Assembly: GCA_965230015.1 (NCBI GenBank)
Contig: CBDDKF010000015.1
Coordinates: 62,001-126,000 of the forward strand
DNA: 64,000 bases
DNA from: JABSQH01 sp965230015
GTDB lineage: Bacteria; Actinomycetota; Acidimicrobiia; Acidimicrobiales; Ilumatobacteraceae
Direction: 5' to 3'
Part shown: positions 1 to 8,112 of the stretch, one piece after another
Position numbering within the stretch: position 1 is the first letter of the stretch
Layout: every line of letters begins with the position of its first letter
The notes under the pieces: model-generated
Told to the model about the DNA's origin: nothing
Seen by the model: the letters and a program-made list of their open reading frames with translations, nothing else
Database searches by the model: none
Program-made: the position numbers and the translations under genes

Positions 1-756
1 GAGATCGCCGTCTGCCGCGGCCCCGACCCATACGACCTCGCCGATCGGCCCGAGACTGCACCCGAGGTGATCGTCCATCCGGGGCAGCGCTGCGAGGACC
101 GGTCCGGCCGTTCGCTCGAAGAGCCCTTCATGCGTGGCGTGCGCACCTGGGGCAACTCGCCCGACGGCGAACTCGAGATGATCATCGGGACCTACGAACA
201 CCTCGGCGAGTCGGGACGGCGTCTGCTCGACGCCCTTCCGCCCTTTCTGGTCGTCGATCGCAACGACGTCGGGCCGGCAGCGCTCGACCTGCTCGCCACC
301 GAACTCACCCGGGATGCTCCCGGACAGACGCTCGTGCTCGACCGGCTCCTCGACCTGGTGACCGTGTCGGTACTCCGCTACTGGTTCGATCGTCACGGCG
401 ACGATGCTCCCGGCTGGTGGCGGGCCGCAACCGATCCGGTGGTGGGACCCGCGCTGCGGCTTCTGCAACACAATCCGGGACACGGTTGGACGGTGGCCGA
501 GGTGGCGTCGGAGGTGGGTGTCTCCCGTGCATTGCTCGCTCGGCGCTTCAACGAGTTGGTCGGCCAGCCCCCGATGCAGTTTCTCACCGAGTGGCGGTTG
601 GCCCTGGCGGCCGATCTGCTACTCGAGCCCGACAGCACGGTGCAGGCGGTCGCCGCACAGGTGGGATACGGCAGCGGGTTCGCGCTGAGCACTGCGTTCA
701 AGCGAGCGCACGGCCTGACCCCCACCGAGTACCGGGCGCGCACGCTCGCGGCGTGA
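1..756 (+). CDS. AraC-family transcriptional regulator with cupin sensor domain (5' end outside window)
   Basis: The frame is open from the first base, so the true start lies upstream. The first in-frame GTG is at 67 but cuts into a conserved region. The N-terminal part has features of the AraC cupin-type (cupin_6) sensor: an HPGQRC stretch, then VRTWG and IIGTY. The C-terminal about 100 residues form the double helix-turn-helix: GWTVAEVASEVGVSRALLARRF is followed by a second HTH ending in YGSGFALSTAFKRAHGLTPTEYR. It should bind DNA as an effector-responsive regulator. The effector is unknown and the target cannot be told, because the next gene runs the opposite way and converges on it. Confidence 0.85.
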   Translation, partial: EIAVCRGPDPYDLADRPETAPEVIVHPGQRCEDRSGRSLEEPFMRGVRTWGNSPDGELEMIIGTYEHLGESGRRLLDALPPFLVVDRNDVGPAALDLLATELTRDAPGQTLVLDRLLDLVTVSVLRYWFDRHGDDAPGWWRAATDPVVGPALRLLQHNPGHGWTVAEVASEVGVSRALLARRFNELVGQPPMQFLTEWRLALAADLLLEPDSTVQAVAAQVGYGSGFALSTAFKRAHGLTPTEYRARTLAA

Positions 757-765
757 GCGCCCCCG

Positions 766-1143
766 TCAGTAGTTGAACACCAGCGCGCCGCCTTGCGTGT
801 ACTCGTACACGCTCGGCGCGCCCACCACCTCGACGTTCTTCGTCCAGGTGGCGCCCGTGAGATTGCGCAGCTTGACGCAGACGGGGCAGGCAAAGAAGCG
901 GCCGCCACGCTCGACGAACTCGGCGTGCAGGTCGGCGATCGCCGGCGCGCCGGGAACACCGATCTGCTCCGCGGCGCCATCGACTGCGATGTCCACACCG
1001 TCCTTGGTGAGCCACAGCACGGCGTCCTTGCCCGCGCGCAACGCTTCGACGCTCATCAGGTAGGCGATGAGCACGCTCTCGGGTTCGTCGGCACCGTGGG
1101 TCAGTCCGACGAGGACCTTCTGATCGGTTGCGGTGGTCATCAC
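766..1143 (-). CDS. DsrE-family protein
   Basis: 125-residue single-domain protein of the DsrE/DsrF-like fold: an N-terminal beta strand (KVLVGLTHGAD), a helix with an alanine-rich turn (VEALRAGKDAVLWLTKDGV), and a C-terminal strand ending VFNY. A CPVC pair near residue 95 (FFACPVCVKL) could be redox or sulfur active. DsrE proteins commonly carry sulfur in trans-sulfuration chains. Its ATG overlaps the end of the upstream 86-codon gene by four bases, so the two are coupled. It is the last gene of a three-gene set led by a methyltransferase with an apparent selenocysteine codon. A role in sulfur, selenium or arsenic handling is inference. Confidence 0.8.
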   Translation of the reverse strand: MMTTATDQKVLVGLTHGADEPESVLIAYLMSVEALRAGKDAVLWLTKDGVDIAVDGAAEQIGVPGAPAIADLHAEFVERGGRFFACPVCVKLRNLTGATWTKNVEVVGAPSVYEYTQGGALVFNY

Positions 1144-1400
1144 GCTGCGGCGGGCCGGTTCTGGATCAGCAAGTGGTGACGCCAGGCGCCGGGGTTGCGC
1201 ACGGTGCGGCCGACGTCACGGCACCACTCGATCAAGCTGCGCCGGTTGTCGCGGTCGCAGGGCACGGCGAGAACGGCGCCATCGGTCATGTGGTCGAACG
1301 AGTGCTCGACGGCACGATGGAAGTCACGGGTGGCACCGAAGGGAGCCGAGAGCACGACGGCGTCGTAGCTCATGTGGGTGGGGGCGGTGGTGGTGAACAT
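1140..1400 (-). CDS. Small TusA-like protein, hypothetical
   Basis: 86 residues. The ATG at 1400 is preceded by a clear ribosome-binding site (GAAAGGA). The middle of the protein (DGAVLAVPCDRDNRRSLIEWC, then GRTV) has the spacing of the second half of TusA/SirA-like sulfur carriers, including a WCR..G element. The CPxP motif that marks active TusA is not visible at the N-terminus. It lies between a methyltransferase and a DsrE protein. A TusA-like plus DsrE pair resembles the two halves of YedF, a protein linked to selenium metabolism. That comparison is weak and rests on context. Confidence 0.5.
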   Translation of the reverse strand: MFTTTAPTHMSYDAVVLSAPFGATRDFHRAVEHSFDHMTDGAVLAVPCDRDNRRSLIEWCRDVGRTVRNPGAWRHHLLIQNRPAAA

Positions 1401-1445
1401 TGGTCGTTTCCTTTCAGGGGATTGGTGGGTGTGAGAGATGGGTGT

Positions 1446-2252
1446 TCAGCCCGGCTTGCGAGCGATGAACGGATAGCCGTGGACGTCGAAGTTGCGGGCG
1501 TTGGCTTCGCCTCCCGCACCGCCGAACGTGTCGACTGGCGCTCCGATGCGCACGTCGACGAAACCGGCGGCTTCGAGCAGTGACTGCCAGCCTGCGCACG
1601 GCAGGCCTCCGGCGATTCAACCGGTCCACAAGTCGATGTGCCGCTACGCTTCCTCGGGCACTGGACGGCCGTTGGCGATGTCGGCGAACTGGACGACGCC
1701 ACCTGGCCGGAGCACCCGGAACACCTCGGCGAACACCGCGTGCTTGTCGGGGGCCAGGTTGATCACGCCGTTGGAGATCACGACATCGACCGATGCGTCA
1801 TCGAAGGGCAGTTCCTCGATGTAGCCCTCGCGGAACTCGACGTTGTTGAGGTCGAGATGCTGCGCCGTGTCACGGGCCTTGGTGAGCATTGCGGGCGTCA
1901 TGTCGATGCCGACGACCTGCCCGGTTGGGCCCACGGCATGAGCAGCGAGGAACGCATCCATTCCTGCGCCCGAACCGAGGTCGACGACACGTTCGCCTGC
2001 TTCGAGGCAACGCAGCTCGAACGGGTTGGCCACGCCGGCGAACGACTCGACCGCCACGTCGGGCAGGATCTCGATGTCGGTCGCGGCGTACCGGCACCGA
2101 TCGGCGATGAACCGTCCGGTGTGGAAGTGGAAGTCACCAGCGGGTTCGATGGCGACGGCGGCGTACTTGGCCTGTACCTCGGTGCGCAGTTCGCACACGT
2201 CGACGACGTCGGGCGAGGCGCTGAAGTTGGCGTGTTCGGTCATGGCGAACAC
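1446..2252 (-). CDS. ArsM-like SAM methyltransferase, apparent selenoprotein interrupted by an in-frame TAG
   Basis: Class I SAM-dependent methyltransferase of the arsenite-methyltransferase-like group: SAM motif VDLGSGAGMD, then GIDMTPAML and ISNGVINL. Conventional reading stops at a TAG (1644-1646) right after PVPEEA. The same frame then continues with recognisable family sequence: RHIDLWTG, a TGA (1617-1619), IAGGLPCAGW, LLEAAGFVDV, and an end at 1446 after FIARKPG. The TGA sits where ArsM relatives have an arsenic-binding Cys before the (A/G)G(A/G)L element, and a SECIS-like hairpin follows it. I therefore read the TGA as selenocysteine. The TAG, nine codons earlier, is one base from AAG, GAG or TGG and may be a nonsense mutation or a sequence error. 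The start is GTG 2252 (SD-like GGGAAGGG upstream) or ATG 2243. Confidence 0.65.
1590..1619 (-). other. In-frame TGA (putative Sec codon) with SECIS-like hairpin in the methyltransferase gene
   Basis: The TGA occupies 1617-1619 on the minus strand. Ten bases later a perfect six-base-pair stem GCCTGC/GCAGGC (1606-1601 with 1595-1590) encloses the five-base loop CGTGC. The loop begins 16 bases after the TGA and has G at its second position. Bacterial SECIS elements are described as hairpins whose apical loop lies about 16-37 bases past the UGA, with a G among the first two loop bases. This one fits at the lower limit. No SelB-binding data can be inferred. Confidence 0.55.
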
Positions 2253-2264
2253 GTTCGTCGAGGA

Positions 2265-2307
2265 CCCTTCCCCGATCCTTCCGCCTTCGCGATTCAGCGG
2301 GGAAGGG
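2265..2307 (-). terminator. Strong inverted repeat between the regulator and methyltransferase genes
   Basis: Perfect ten-base arms (CCCTTCCCCG at 2265-2274 and CGGGGAAGGG at 2298-2307) around a 23-base spacer. It starts 14 bases past the stop codon of the large regulator gene and ends 12 bases before the methyltransferase start, both on the minus strand. There is no T-run, so it is either a factor-assisted terminator or a structured leader or operator of the methyltransferase set. Confidence 0.45.
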
Positions 2308-2321
2308 CGCGAATCACCTGC

Positions 2322-5300
2322 TCAGAGGGCTACAGGCGAGCGCGCGTCGAGCAAGCCCGAGGCCGTGGCGATCGTGTAGGCGGCAACATCGGCCGGCCCC
2401 AGCCGCTGGCCGTGGTCCCACCAGCGGGCGAAGTCGTCGGGATACTCACGGCGCAGGCGGTCGGCTTGGAGCAGTGCGTACTTGGCGCTGAACCCTGCCC
2501 GATACCCGGCGGCGTCGCGTGCGCCGAGCACGGTGACCGCCGCATCGGGGCGCTCGGCTCGCTCGAACAGTGCACCAGCGGTGCCCAGACCCGACAGCGC
2601 CCAATGCCACAGACCTCGTTCGGAAGCGAACGCCTCGACCTGGATCATCGCGTCGAGGGCGCGATCGAGCGTGCCGTGGGCGACCATGGCGAATGCCCGG
2701 ATGCTGCGACCGGTCATCGACGAGTTGACCAGGCCGAACCGGTCCGACAGCTCGATGCACGCATCGGCGTCGGCGATGGCACCTTCGCCGTCGGTCCACA
2801 TCCGACTCAGCGCCCGTGTACCCAGGGCCAGTGAGCGCGCCGATGCGCCGAGATCGGCCGACAACACGTCGAGCAGATGGGCCACATCGCGGAGATCGTG
2901 ATCGTCGGCGAAGTCCATCGTCGAGCGCGTGTGCATCGCCCCGAACTTCGCCTGCACAGCCTCGGGGGCAGGGTTGTCGATGATCCGATCGAGCCACATG
3001 CGCGCGTCGTCGAGGTCGCCGTCGGTGTACCTGCGCCAGGCCACCGCCCACGCCGCCTCGGCAAGTTCGGGCTCGGCCTCGGCAACGGCGTGCGACAGTC
3101 GGTCGCTCAGTGCCCAATCGCCATGGAAGTTGGCCAACACGGCCCAGCCCGCATACGCCCGAGCTTCCTGGTCGCTGGTGTAGCTGGTCGTGCCAACGTC
3201 GAGCAGTTGGTCGTACCACTCGAGCATCTCGAAGCGCATCGCCACGTTGCCGTACAAGCCAGACCTGGAGAGCAACTCGATCACATCGGTGCGCCGCTCG
3301 AGTTGTGCCGCCATGAACACGGCCGCACGCAGATCGTCCCACCGATCGGCGAAGCGCCGCACGCCGTCGTTGTCGGGCGCGCCGATCGTTTCCCGCCACA
3401 CGTCGACCAAGGCGACGAGGTGGTCGACGTATCGATGCCGCACTGCGTCGGTCAATCGTTCGCGGGTGAACAACCGGACGCTCTCGAGCAGCCGATAGCG
3501 AGGCCCAAGCTCGGACGGCTCCGGGCCGATCAACAACGATCGCTGCGTGAGCTCGTCGACCATGGCGATGCGTTCGAGCGGCGACGCATCGCTCATGGCG
3601 CCGATGTCGTTCATATCGAACCGGTCGGCGAACACGCTGAGCGCGGTCAGGAACTCGCGCACGGGACGATCGAGGGCGTTCACCGACCAGGCGATCGTGG
3701 TGCGCAGCGTCTGTTGGTGCTCGAGCCCGCCCGGCTCTGCGTCGGTGAGGAACTCGAACCGGTCGGCGAGCAGCGACTCGAGCGTGGGTAGATCGATCGA
3801 CCGGGCGCGGGCAGCTGCCAGGCGCACGGCGAGAGGAAGGTCGTCGAGGCGGGCACAGATACGCGACACGGCCGGATCGGCGGCGTCGATCGGCTGTCCG
3901 TGACGGCGAGCTTCGCTGACGAACAGCTCGATCGCTGCGGCCCGCTCGAGGGGGTGGATTCGTCGCACCACCTCGCCAGCCGAGCCGAGCGGCGCCCGCG
4001 ACGTCGCCAGGACGCGCACACGGGGACACTCGGCGAGTATCTGGTCGATGAGTGGGGCCACCCCATCGCGAACGTGTTCGCAGTTGTCCACCAGGAGCAG
4101 CGCATCGCGCTCGCCGAGCGTGCTGACAATCGAGTCGGCGACCGTGGCGGTGGCGTGCTGAAGGCCGCCGATGGCGGTCAGGATCTCCTGCCCGGCGGCT
4201 CCATCGCTGTCGAGCGTGCCGAGTTGGCAGAGCCATGCACCACCCGTGAACCGGTCGGCGAGATCGGCGCCGACGTGCAGCGCCAAGTGCGTCTTGCCCG
4301 CGCCGCCGGGCCCGACGAGCGTGACGATCCGTGCACGTTGCAGTTCGCCGCCCAACTCAGCGCGTTCAACCTCACGGCCGAACGTGTGCGTGCGCAGCGG
4401 TGGAATCGGTCGTCCGCCGACGCGCATCGACCGTGGCGGCGCAGCGGCAACTTCGAGGTCGGGGGCGGTGACACGCCACAGCGTGAGCGGTGCCACATCG
4501 GCGAGCCGGTAGAGACCGAGATCGACGAACTCGACACCATCGCCGACGTCGGAGGCCATCTCGGCCACCACCGGCGAACACAGGATCTGATCCCCCGAGC
4601 CGGCATCCATGATGCGTGTGGTTCGGTCGACCGGCCGGCCGTACCAGCCGCCCTCACGTTGACGTGCTTCACCCGTATCGATGCCGATGCGCATCCGCGG
4701 TCGTGCCCCAGGCCACTCGGTGGTCTGCAACCGCCGCTGCGCCTCGACCGAGGCTCGCACTGCAGCAGCAACGGAGGTGAAGGCGGCGCACACGCCGTGG
4801 GCGGGACCCGTGAACGGCACTCCGCCATGCTCGATCATCGCCGACGACACGATCTCGCCGTACTGCTCGTGCAGCGTGAGATCTGCCTGTTGATCAGCCC
4901 CTTGATCGGGTGCGGCCGACGCGGGGTCCGTCGAGCCCGCCAGATCGGTGACGACGAAGGTGCGCATCGCCGAGCCAGCCTCGGCTCCCGCCGCCGCTTG
5001 ATCCCGAATGGCGACCGCGGCCGGGCTCGGGACCACGCCGAGCTGCTCGTCGAGCGTGCGTTCGAGTACCGCGAAGCGACGGGCCACGGCGTCGGCATCG
5101 CCGCGCGCCAACGACTGACGCATCAGCGCGATGTGTGCCGATTCGTCGGTCGGGTCGAGGACGAGCACCGCTTCCCAACGGCCGGCGGCACGCAGCAACT
5201 CGATCTGGCGCAGCAACAGCTCGTTGCGCGCCTCGACCGTCCACTCGTCGTAGGGCAGGTCGGGAAGCAACTCGCCGGCGGCTGCGGCAGCGAGTGCGTC

Positions 5301-5642
5301 GTCGTCGGAGTCGTGGTGCCGCACGGCGATGGCGTCGACCCACACGTCGTGCTCGGGGAGGAGGGCGAGCACGTCGTCGCGCACGACGATGGCCTCGCGC
5401 ACACCGAGAGCTTGGCGGGCGTACGTGGCAGCCTTGTTCAGCCGGTTCATAGCGGCGCCGCGTTCGGCGTCGGGCCACAACGCGTCGAGCACCTGCTCAC
5501 GATGTCGTCGCCGCTGAGGACTCAGCGCCAACAACGCCACCAGGTCGGCGCCACTACGACGCTCGAACGACGCGGCGGTCACGTTGAGGCCATCGATGTC
5601 GACCGAGAAGTCACCGAGCAGGCGAACCCGCACCACACCCAC
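2322..5642 (-). CDS. BTAD / cyclase-homology / NB-ARC ATPase multidomain transcriptional regulator
   Basis: About 1,106 residues. The N-terminus (RVRLLGDFSV, then a winged-helix-like region and LVALLAL) and residues about 100-240 form the SARP-type DNA-binding and bacterial transcriptional activation (BTAD) domains. A class III nucleotide-cyclase homology domain follows, starting FVVTDLAGST. Its second metal-site motif, normally T-G-D-G, reads T-G-P-A-H-G, so the domain is probably not catalytic. Next comes an ATPase with Walker A GPGGAGKTH and Walker B LLLVDNCEH, then helical repeats to the end. Three in-frame GTGs at 5633, 5636 and 5642 could start it. The open frame runs further upstream, but that part would overlap the divergent gene and looks non-coding. 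The signal it senses is unknown. Confidence 0.85.
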   Translation of the reverse strand: MGVVRVRLLGDFSVDIDGLNVTAASFERRSGADLVALLALSPQRRRHREQVLDALWPDAERGAAMNRLNKAATYARQALGVREAIVVRDDVLALLPEHDVWVDAIAVRHHDSDDDALAAAAAGELLPDLPYDEWTVEARNELLLRQIELLRAAGRWEAVLVLDPTDESAHIALMRQSLARGDADAVARRFAVLERTLDEQLGVVPSPAAVAIRDQAAAGAEAGSAMRTFVVTDLAGSTDPASAAPDQGADQQADLTLHEQYGEIVSSAMIEHGGVPFTGPAHGVCAAFTSVAAAVRASVEAQRRLQTTEWPGARPRMRIGIDTGEARQREGGWYGRPVDRTTRIMDAGSGDQILCSPVVAEMASDVGDGVEFVDLGLYRLADVAPLTLWRVTAPDLEVAAAPPRSMRVGGRPIPPLRTHTFGREVERAELGGELQRARIVTLVGPGGAGKTHLALHVGADLADRFTGGAWLCQLGTLDSDGAAGQEILTAIGGLQHATATVADSIVSTLGERDALLLVDNCEHVRDGVAPLIDQILAECPRVRVLATSRAPLGSAGEVVRRIHPLERAAAIELFVSEARRHGQPIDAADPAVSRICARLDDLPLAVRLAAARARSIDLPTLESLLADRFEFLTDAEPGGLEHQQTLRTTIAWSVNALDRPVREFLTALSVFADRFDMNDIGAMSDASPLERIAMVDELTQRSLLIGPEPSELGPRYRLLESVRLFTRERLTDAVRHRYVDHLVALVDVWRETIGAPDNDGVRRFADRWDDLRAAVFMAAQLERRTDVIELLSRSGLYGNVAMRFEMLEWYDQLLDVGTTSYTSDQEARAYAGWAVLANFHGDWALSDRLSHAVAEAEPELAEAAWAVAWRRYTDGDLDDARMWLDRIIDNPAPEAVQAKFGAMHTRSTMDFADDHDLRDVAHLLDVLSADLGASARSLALGTRALSRMWTDGEGAIADADACIELSDRFGLVNSSMTGRSIRAFAMVAHGTLDRALDAMIQVEAFASERGLWHWALSGLGTAGALFERAERPDAAVTVLGARDAAGYRAGFSAKYALLQADRLRREYPDDFARWWDHGQRLGPADVAAYTIATASGLLDARSPVAL

Positions 5643-5727
5643 GACGCGATGGTACCGAGGCGAACGCGGCCCCGCCCGAACGTCCGGTTGCCACAACTCA
5701 CACCGTCGGCGGTGAAAGACTGGAGGG

Positions 5728-7056
5728 GTGGATGCGCGCCGGAGCGGTCGACGAGGTGCCGGCACCGTCGCGGTGGCGCTGGCGATCGCCGCATGCGGAT
5801 CGAGCGACGACAGCGCCGGCGACACCACCACGGCCGTAACCACCGCGCCGGTCGTCACCACGATTCCGCGTCCGACCGCACCGGCGACGTCGGCGACACC
5901 TGCGACGTCATCACCCGCCGCCACCGGCGAATCGACGCCCACCACAGCCACGCCGACCACCGCACCTCCGACGACGGCAACGCCGACCACCACCACCCTG
6001 CCGCCGGCACCACCGCCGCCGAACGCCAACTTCGACGCGGTGCAGATCGCCTTCGAGCAGGTGGCCGATGTGAACGCCCCCACCGCTGTGGCCTGGCGCG
6101 ACGGCGACCCGTCGATGTACATCACCACCCAAGACGGGTTCATCTCACGCACCACACCCGACGGGTTGGCGCCGGTCGGCGACCTGTCCGGGGAGACGAT
6201 CGAGCTGCTCGCTGGCTCCGAACGCGGGCTGCTCGGGCTGGCCTTCGACCCTCGCGACGGGCGGCTGTTCGTGAACCTGACCGACCTCGACAACAACACT
6301 CGCGTGTGGTCGTACGAGATGGTCGATGGGGCCATTGCCCTCGACACCCGCCGCGAGGTGCTGGCCATCGAGCAGCCCGGTGTGGGACACAACGGCGGCG
6401 GGTTGCTGTTCGACCCCGACGGCAACTTGTTCATCGGCTCGGGCGACGGCGGCGGCAGCAACGGACGCGACGCCGCCGACACGTCGAAGCTGCTCGGGGT
6501 GATCATGCGGTTGACCCCGAACCTCGACGGCGACGGCTACACCATTCCCGCCGACAACCCGTTCGTGGATGGTGCCGCGGATCGGCCCGAGGTCTGGGCC
6601 CGCGGGTTCCGCAACCCGTGGAGCTTCTCGATCGACTGGCCGACCGGCGACATGTGGGTTGGCGACGTGGGGAACGACGAGCGAGAAGAGGTGAGCGTGA
6701 TGCGCGGCGGCGAGCGAGGCCTCAACTTCGGGTGGCCCTGGTTCGAGGGAACGAACACCCGCCGATCGGGCGCACCCGAGGGCGTGATCCCACCGGTGTT
6801 CGACTACCCGCGCAGCGATGGCGTGGCCGTGATGGGTGGACACGTGTACCGCGGGTCGGCGTTTCCTGAGCTGGAGGGCGCGTATCTGTTCGCCGATCTC
6901 GGCGGGGCGATGTGGGCGATCGGCGCCGAAGGGGTGTCTCGGCTCTCGGTCGATCCGCCGAACGGCATCGTCGGCTGGGGCGAGGACCCCGATGGCGAGC
7001 TGTACCTGTTGTCGCTGTACGACGGCGTGTTCAAGCTCGTCCCGAACGTCGGCTGA
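5728..7056 (+). CDS. PQQ-dependent sugar dehydrogenase-type lipoprotein
   Basis: 442 residues. A GTG start gives a signal peptide ending in the lipobox LAIAAC near residue 24, so the mature protein is probably lipid-anchored outside the membrane. A long Thr/Pro-rich linker (residues about 30-95) leads to a six-bladed propeller of the glucose/sorbosone dehydrogenase family. Marker motifs are ERGLLGLAFDP, GHNGGGLLFDPDGNLFIGSGDG, ARGFRNPWSFSID, GDVGNDEREEV and NFGWPWFEG. Family members oxidise sugars or aldoses with PQQ, and some are only sugar-binding or adhesive. Whether this organism makes PQQ cannot be seen here. It is divergent from the large regulator gene, with an 85-base gap. Confidence 0.85.
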   Translation: MDARRSGRRGAGTVAVALAIAACGSSDDSAGDTTTAVTTAPVVTTIPRPTAPATSATPATSSPAATGESTPTTATPTTAPPTTATPTTTTLPPAPPPPNANFDAVQIAFEQVADVNAPTAVAWRDGDPSMYITTQDGFISRTTPDGLAPVGDLSGETIELLAGSERGLLGLAFDPRDGRLFVNLTDLDNNTRVWSYEMVDGAIALDTRREVLAIEQPGVGHNGGGLLFDPDGNLFIGSGDGGGSNGRDAADTSKLLGVIMRLTPNLDGDGYTIPADNPFVDGAADRPEVWARGFRNPWSFSIDWPTGDMWVGDVGNDEREEVSVMRGGERGLNFGWPWFEGTNTRRSGAPEGVIPPVFDYPRSDGVAVMGGHVYRGSAFPELEGAYLFADLGGAMWAIGAEGVSRLSVDPPNGIVGWGEDPDGELYLLSLYDGVFKLVPNVG

Positions 7057-7062
7057 CCGGAG

Positions 7063-8082
7063 ATGGCGCGGCGGTGGCGGGCGGCTGCGGCGCTGGCGGT
7101 GGCGGGCACGGTGATCGCCGGCTGCAACACCATCGATTCGGACGGGTCATCGACCAGTACCACCGTGTCGAGCACCACTGGTTCGAGCACCACTGGTTCG
7201 AGCACCACTGGTTCGAGCACCACTGGTTCGAGCACCACCGTTTCGAGCACGAGCGGCACGACGAGCAACACGATTGCGCCCATCCCGTCCGATGTCGTCG
7301 CTCCATTCCCGAACGACGGAACGAACACGATCGCCGATGTCGGCGAGTTCCAGATGGACAGCGTGTTCGCATCGATCGAGTGGTACTCGGCGCCGCTCCA
7401 GGACCTCGACGTCGCCGACGGCGTGACGTCGAAGACCTACGGGCAGGCCGACGACCCCAGCCCGTACTACGACGATCAACTCGAAGTGATCGACGCGGCA
7501 CGCAGGTGCGTCGACGAAGCGATGGCCCGCGACCAGCCCGATCAGCCGGCCGTGGTTTTCGACGTCGACGACACCACGCTGTCGTCGTTCTGGCTCACCC
7601 AGCTCCAGGGGTTCGGCTACGACCGCTGGCTACAGAACTCGATGTACCTGTACTCCGCCGATCCGGCGATCGAGCCCACACTCGAGTGGTTCAACGACCT
7701 CGTCGAGCAGGGCGTCCAGCCGATCCTGATCACCGGTCGCTCCGAGACCGTCACCGTGACGTCGCCGATCGACGGTTCCACCAGCTCCTTGGCGGTGGGC
7801 CCGGCGACCATCGTGAACCTCCGGCGTGCGGGCTTCGTCACCGGCGGCCCGAACAATCCCGACGACGACGGATACCTGCTGTTCTTCCAGCCGAGCGACC
7901 GATCGAGCGGCGTCGCGACCTTCAAGTCCGACACCCGTGCTCAGCTCGCTGAGGAGTTTGATCTGATCGGCAACGTCGGCGATCAGATCAGCGACCTGAC
8001 CAACGCCGACGGAACCGTGGCGCCGCCGATCGAGTGCAACTACAAGTTGCCCAACCCGTACTACTTCATCCCCGGCGGGTAG
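7063..8082 (+). CDS. HAD-superfamily acid phosphatase lipoprotein
   Basis: 339 residues. The signal peptide ends in the lipobox VIAGC (residue about 24), followed by a Ser/Thr-rich linker built from a 15-base tandem repeat, then a HAD hydrolase domain of the class B / plant-type acid phosphatase group. Motif I is VVFDVDDTTLSS, with the nucleophile and general acid Asp pair. Motif II lies in ILITGRSE, and the C-terminal DLIGNVGDQISD matches the motif IV region. It probably removes phosphate from organic esters outside the cell. It starts six bases after the sugar dehydrogenase stop with CGGAG just before the ATG, so the two are likely cotranscribed lipoproteins. Confidence 0.85.
   Translation: MARRWRAAAALAVAGTVIAGCNTIDSDGSSTSTTVSSTTGSSTTGSSTTGSSTTGSSTTVSSTSGTTSNTIAPIPSDVVAPFPNDGTNTIADVGEFQMDSVFASIEWYSAPLQDLDVADGVTSKTYGQADDPSPYYDDQLEVIDAARRCVDEAMARDQPDQPAVVFDVDDTTLSSFWLTQLQGFGYDRWLQNSMYLYSADPAIEPTLEWFNDLVEQGVQPILITGRSETVTVTSPIDGSTSSLAVGPATIVNLRRAGFVTGGPNNPDDDGYLLFFQPSDRSSGVATFKSDTRAQLAEEFDLIGNVGDQISDLTNADGTVAPPIECNYKLPNPYYFIPGG
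7156..7245 (+). repeat. 15-bp in-frame tandem repeat in the lipoprotein linker
   Basis: Four perfect copies of AGCACCACTGGTTCG occupy 7171-7230, with a degenerate copy on each side. The unit encodes Ser-Thr-Thr-Gly-Ser, and five codons per unit keep the frame. Slippage could lengthen or shorten the exported linker without breaking the protein. Confidence 0.95.
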
Positions 8083-8112
8083 CCGGCACCGGCGTGACAG
8101 GCGCCCACCCAG

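Noticed and set aside
1644..1646. TAG as a pyrrolysine codon
   Set aside because: Pyrrolysine use is rare and not expected in this kind of actinobacterium. No pyl genes are seen here. A point mutation or base error is simpler.
1638..2834. A 398-codon plus-strand frame over the methyltransferase
   Set aside because: The minus-strand methyltransferase has SAM motifs, and the plus frame is its complement.
3900..6869. A 989-codon plus-strand frame across the regulator and into the sugar dehydrogenase
   Set aside because: It overlaps two genes with clear motifs in other frames, and its product is a low-complexity Arg-rich sequence.
7156..7245. CRISPR-like array
   Set aside because: Units are contiguous with no spacers and encode a protein linker.
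8083..8112. Terminator between the phosphatase and thrC genes
   Set aside because: The 30-base gap has only short GC repeats without a convincing stem.
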